The notes below the pieces were generated by a model. That model worked only from the letters and a program-made list of their open reading frames with translations. It had not been told where the DNA came from and did no database searches. From NCBI GenBank assembly GCA_029210225.1, contig JARGOJ010000149.1:1-8396 (forward strand): 8,396 nt of DNA, written 5' to 3'. Below, piece after piece: positions 5,787-8,396 of this stretch. The first letter of the stretch is position 1; every line of letters starts with the position of its first letter. Position numbers and translations under genes: made by a program. The stretch comes from Planctomycetota bacterium. GTDB taxonomy: Bacteria > Planctomycetota > J058 > JARGOJ01.

Positions 5787-7165
5787 CCAAGCAAGAGAGC
5801 GCGCCTCAAGAGACCGCGAACGAGCCAGGACTTCGTCACAAACCGAGTTACGGGATTTTCCCAACTCGGCGCTTTTGCATGCTCTTTGTGCTCCCTTTCC
5901 TCCTTCTCTTCACCACCCCTCTCATCCCTCCCGCCCGCTATCTGGCCTTCTTCCTAAACTTCGTCTTCATACTCCTGCTCGCCTTCGATTATCGCCGCGC
6001 CAGCGTTGCCAGGTCCCTCGTCGTTAAACGAATACTCAAGCAACGCTTGTCCCTCGGTGTCAAAAACAAGGTCTCCATTCGCGTCTCCAACCTTGGCCGC
6101 CGCGCCCTCTCCATAAAAATCGTCGACGACGCTCCCCCAACCTTTACGATTGAGGGGAATGATTTCGAGTTTCAAATCGGCCCTGGTGAAGAGCGTGAGC
6201 TTGACTATGAAGTGACCCCTCATCGCCGCGGAGACTATGAGTTTCGTAATCTCCACGTCGAGACTTTAGGGCCTTGGAACTTAGCGCGCCGGGTCTATCA
6301 AGTCGCATCGAATGACTTCGTGAAGGTCTACCCGAACCTCAAAGGCGTGGAGCAATGGGCCTTGCTGACACGTAAGCGCCACCTGAACGAGATTGGCGTG
6401 CACAAGATTCGCAAGCGGGGCCAAGGCAGTGAATTCGACCAGCTCCGCCTGTACACCCGAGGCGATGAGTTTCGCAGCATCAATTGGAAAGCGACCGCAC
6501 GCCGTCACTTGCCCATTACCAGCGTTTACCAGACGGAGAAGAGTCAATCGGTGGTGGTCTTACTCGACGCAGGGCGGCGCATGGCCGCTTGGGTTGGGGG
6601 ACTGTCAAAGCTCGACTACGCCATCAACGCGAGTCTACTTTTGGCCTACGTCGCCTCCATCTCCGACGACAACATTGCTCTGGGGGTTTTCAACAAAGAC
6701 CTCCGAGCTTGGCTCGCGCCCCGAAAGGGACGTATGCAATATCGTCGATTTATGGAGCAGCTGTATGCCTGTGAAGCGGAATATTGCTACACCAACTACC
6801 GCGCATCCTTCCTCTCCTTGGCCCAAAAGATGAAGAAGCGGTCTTTGGTTGTGATCATGACAGATGTGCTTGATCCTGACGGGGCGAAGGAGTTAGAGCA
6901 GGCGGTGAGCATATTCCGGCCTCGTCACTTGCCCTTAGTAGTGTCGTTACGAGACCCATCCCTCAAAGAAATCGCCGACCGTTTGCCTCGGAGCCCTGAG
7001 GATCTGTATGAGACCGTTGTTGCTCAAGAGGTCTTCCTCGATCGTCGCCGGATGGCCCATGACATTCAACGTCGAGGAGTGCACACAGTGGATGCGGCGC
7101 CGGGCGACTTTTCCATCGCGGTGGTCAACGAGTATCTGCGCCTGAAGGCGCGCCGTGAGCTATGA
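5783..7165 (+). CDS. DUF58-domain (vWA-like) membrane protein
   Basis: Seen: 460 residues with a TTG start whose TTGA overlaps the moxR stop. Two membrane segments (about 31-48 and 52-69) are flanked by RR on both sides, placing both ends in the cytoplasm. Residues 80-165 form a beta-rich domain. The DUF58 signature is at about 213-240: GQGSEFDQLRLYTRGDEFR, then INWKATAR. The vWA-like fold follows from about 255, with VVVLLDAGRRMA (257-268) at the metal-site strand and MTDVLD (359-364) later. Known: DUF58 proteins are encoded beside moxR in many bacteria and are regarded as its vWA-type partners. Odd point: the canonical DxSxS metal motif reads DAGRR here (262-266), so metal binding may be weak or absent; this DxG variant also occurs in other DUF58 proteins. 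Inference: it is the membrane adaptor linking the MoxR ring to the DUF4350 and DUF4129 proteins. Confidence 0.93.
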   Translation: MTKQESAPQETANEPGLRHKPSYGIFPTRRFCMLFVLPFLLLFTTPLIPPARYLAFFLNFVFILLLAFDYRRASVARSLVVKRILKQRLSLGVKNKVSIRVSNLGRRALSIKIVDDAPPTFTIEGNDFEFQIGPGEERELDYEVTPHRRGDYEFRNLHVETLGPWNLARRVYQVASNDFVKVYPNLKGVEQWALLTRKRHLNEIGVHKIRKRGQGSEFDQLRLYTRGDEFRSINWKATARRHLPITSVYQTEKSQSVVVLLDAGRRMAAWVGGLSKLDYAINASLLLAYVASISDDNIALGVFNKDLRAWLAPRKGRMQYRRFMEQLYACEAEYCYTNYRASFLSLAQKMKKRSLVVIMTDVLDPDGAKELEQAVSIFRPRHLPLVVSLRDPSLKEIADRLPRSPEDLYETVVAQEVFLDRRRMAHDIQRRGVHTVDAAPGDFSIAVVNEYLRLKARREL

Positions 7166-7245
7166 ATGGTAATTTGCTTCCATTTCAGAGATAATAAGCG
7201 AACAAACTTGATTGAGGAGCGAGTGTTGATTGAAGGAGAATTGAA
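7166..7245 (+). promoter_or_regulatory. Short intergenic spacer before the sensor gene, with possible -10 element
   Basis: The 80 bases between the DUF58 stop and the next start show no hairpin with a T-run, so read-through is likely. GATAAT at 7190-7195 resembles a -10 box, but the matching -35 position (about 7167-7172, TGGTAA) is poor. A separate promoter for the sensor gene is possible but not shown. Confidence 0.25.
7208..7238 (+). repeat. Direct repeat carrying two SD-like cores upstream of the sensor gene
   Basis: TTGATTGAGGAG (7208-7219) recurs as TTGATTGAAGGAG (7226-7238), an 18-19 base period. The second copy carries AAGGAG (7233-7238), which sits 7 bases before GTG 7246 and is the working SD. 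The first copy carries GAGGAG and precedes a tiny frame: GTG 7223, eleven codons, TAG at 7256-7258, overlapping the sensor start out of frame. Confidence 0.6.
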
Positions 7246-8396
7246 GTGCCGGAGCTAGGAAGAGCCTGGCTGGGCAAGCAACGGCGATTGATATTCTTTG
7301 CGCTCGCTTTGTTCATTCCGGTCTTAGTCTTAACGGGGCTTTCCCTCGCCGCGATTCGCAACGATCGCGCCTCCTTTGAATGGGTTCAAGTCAAAGAACA
7401 GCGAGACTTGCTCAATCACGTCCAGATCACGATGGACGAAATCCTCATCGAGACTAAGACGAAGATTTTCCAACGTCTTCAAGCCAATCCTGAGCGCCTC
7501 TCGAACAGGAAGGAGTTCTTCAAAGACCTCGCTGTCATCGAGAGGGAGTTCGCGGTTGTCCGAGGAATTGTCTGCGTCGACGTCCGTCACAAGCAGGTTT
7601 ATCCTCAGGCCACCTGGCCCTACAAGATTGACAGACCCAAAGACGAAACCCTGAAGATTGGCCGAGTCAACAAGCTCGCAAACTTACGCCGGGTGGCCGC
7701 ACGCTCCCGAGTTCAAAGCGCGATCATGGCGATTCGCAATGACCGCTTTATCGATAGCCAAGAGCGCATCTATTCTCTTCAGACCATGGCCACAGATGAG
7801 GCACCGGGAGGAGAGCCTTGGGCCATCTTGAATTACGCTCAGGCCGAAGACACCTTGGTGTCCGGAAAATCGAAAGAGGCGGCGGCCCTATTCGACTTAG
7901 TTGCTCAATGTAAAACCCCTGTTCTGCTCCATGACGGGCGCCCGTTGAGAGTGGAAGCCATCCTAAGGGCTGCGGCTTTGCACCCTGCGGAGAAAGGCTT
8001 TAAGCAAGTCCACCGTTTGCTCAAAGCGCTCATGAACAATGAATACAGCGAGATTCCAAAGTCGCGCTTTAACGAGACAATGAAGCACGGTAAAGATTTG
8101 CTCGCTGAGTTGGCGGCGTCGATCGGCCCAGAGCGAGTGAAAGAAGCGAACTTGCTGCTCTCTAAGGTGCAGATTTTCGAGCAGCGACTTCAATGGTATG
8201 AGTCTTTGGAGGGCGAGCTTAAGCCTTATTTGAAAAGCTTCAGCGCCGACCCGTCTCCATCGGGAGAAATGACCCGGCAGTTAACTCGCGTTGGTGACGA
8301 TCCTCTACTAATCTGCTATCAAGCGTTCCCCGACGAGCGCGGGCACTTATTGGTAGGTTTTCAACTCAATCTGAAGATCTTGGCTGAGACCATACT
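7246..8396 (+). CDS. Membrane-anchored sensor-like protein, probable N-terminal half of a histidine kinase, 3' end cut by window edge
   Basis: Seen: 383 codons are open to the right edge. The GTG start has AAGGAG 7 bases upstream, and an in-frame TGA at 7231-7233 rules out a longer form. A basic N-terminus (KQRR, 11-14) precedes one membrane segment at about 15-37. A long, mostly helical, charged region follows; residues 190-265 look like TPR-type helical pairs (AILNYAQAEDTLVSGKSKEA and onward), and residues 300-330 could be coiled coil. Near the edge, LLICYQAF and GHLLVGFQLNLKIL (355-379) resemble a small sensor-domain beta-sheet. Known: this order (one membrane helix, helical or TPR-like outer region, short sheet) precedes the second membrane helix and kinase core in some deltaproteobacterial and planctomycete histidine kinases. 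Inference: a kinase core lies beyond the edge. No HisKA or HATPase motif is visible, so it could instead be another membrane protein with a TPR-like outer domain. Confidence 0.55.
   Translation, partial: MPELGRAWLGKQRRLIFFALALFIPVLVLTGLSLAAIRNDRASFEWVQVKEQRDLLNHVQITMDEILIETKTKIFQRLQANPERLSNRKEFFKDLAVIEREFAVVRGIVCVDVRHKQVYPQATWPYKIDRPKDETLKIGRVNKLANLRRVAARSRVQSAIMAIRNDRFIDSQERIYSLQTMATDEAPGGEPWAILNYAQAEDTLVSGKSKEAAALFDLVAQCKTPVLLHDGRPLRVEAILRAAALHPAEKGFKQVHRLLKALMNNEYSEIPKSRFNETMKHGKDLLAELAASIGPERVKEANLLLSKVQIFEQRLQWYESLEGELKPYLKSFSADPSPSGEMTRQLTRVGDDPLLICYQAFPDERGHLLVGFQLNLKILAETI

Noticed and set aside
1180..8396. An anti-phage or conflict system based on MoxR and vWA-type proteins
   Set aside because: No nuclease, toxin, protease or other effector and no mobile-element context is present; the membrane partners point to an envelope role instead.

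Overview
The window looks like chromosomal DNA from a Gram-negative bacterium. By eye it is moderately GC-rich, with dense protein genes, good Shine-Dalgarno sites and some TTG/GTG starts. The gene types (an MFE-2-like short-chain dehydrogenase with an Ala/Pro linker, a MoxR/DUF58/DUF4350/DUF4129 cassette, and a membrane sensor) suggest a deltaproteobacterium-like lineage such as Bdellovibrionota, Myxococcota or Bradymonadales. That placement is a guess from gene content. I see no RNA gene, IS element, CRISPR array or phage gene.

Layout. Positions 1-923 (minus strand) hold most of a short-chain dehydrogenase of the (3R)-hydroxyacyl-CoA dehydrogenase / 17-beta-HSD4 type, cut by the left edge just after a C-terminal Ala/Pro linker. 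Positions 924-1179 are a divergent intergenic region. Positions 1180-7165 (plus strand) hold four genes that overlap by 8, 14 and 4 bases: a 650-residue membrane protein joining a multi-pass N-terminal domain to a DUF4129 C-terminus; a two-pass DUF4350 protein with a long acidic tail; a MoxR AAA+ ATPase; and a two-pass DUF58 (vWA-like) protein with a TTG start. After 80 bases, position 7246 starts a membrane-anchored protein that runs off the right edge. It looks like the sensor half of a histidine kinase, but no kinase domain is in view.

How the genes may work together. MoxR ATPases and DUF58 proteins are a recurrent pair, thought to act as a chaperone or remodelling ATPase with a vWA-type adaptor. 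DUF4350 and DUF4129 membrane proteins are recurrent neighbours. The predicted topologies fit one assembly at the inner membrane: MoxR in the cytoplasm, DUF58 and DUF4129 domains facing it, and the DUF4350 domain plus the middle of the DUF4129 protein outside. The assembly's substrate is not known from the sequence.

The most notable point is the first operon gene. A signal-peptide-like segment with its own SD-ATG and a possible signal-peptidase site sits at residues 276-300, exactly where two ancestral proteins seem to have been joined. The cassette is a known type of gene set, so I do not claim a wholly new system; the novelty lies in this fusion, the acidic DUF4350 tail and the adjacent sensor gene.
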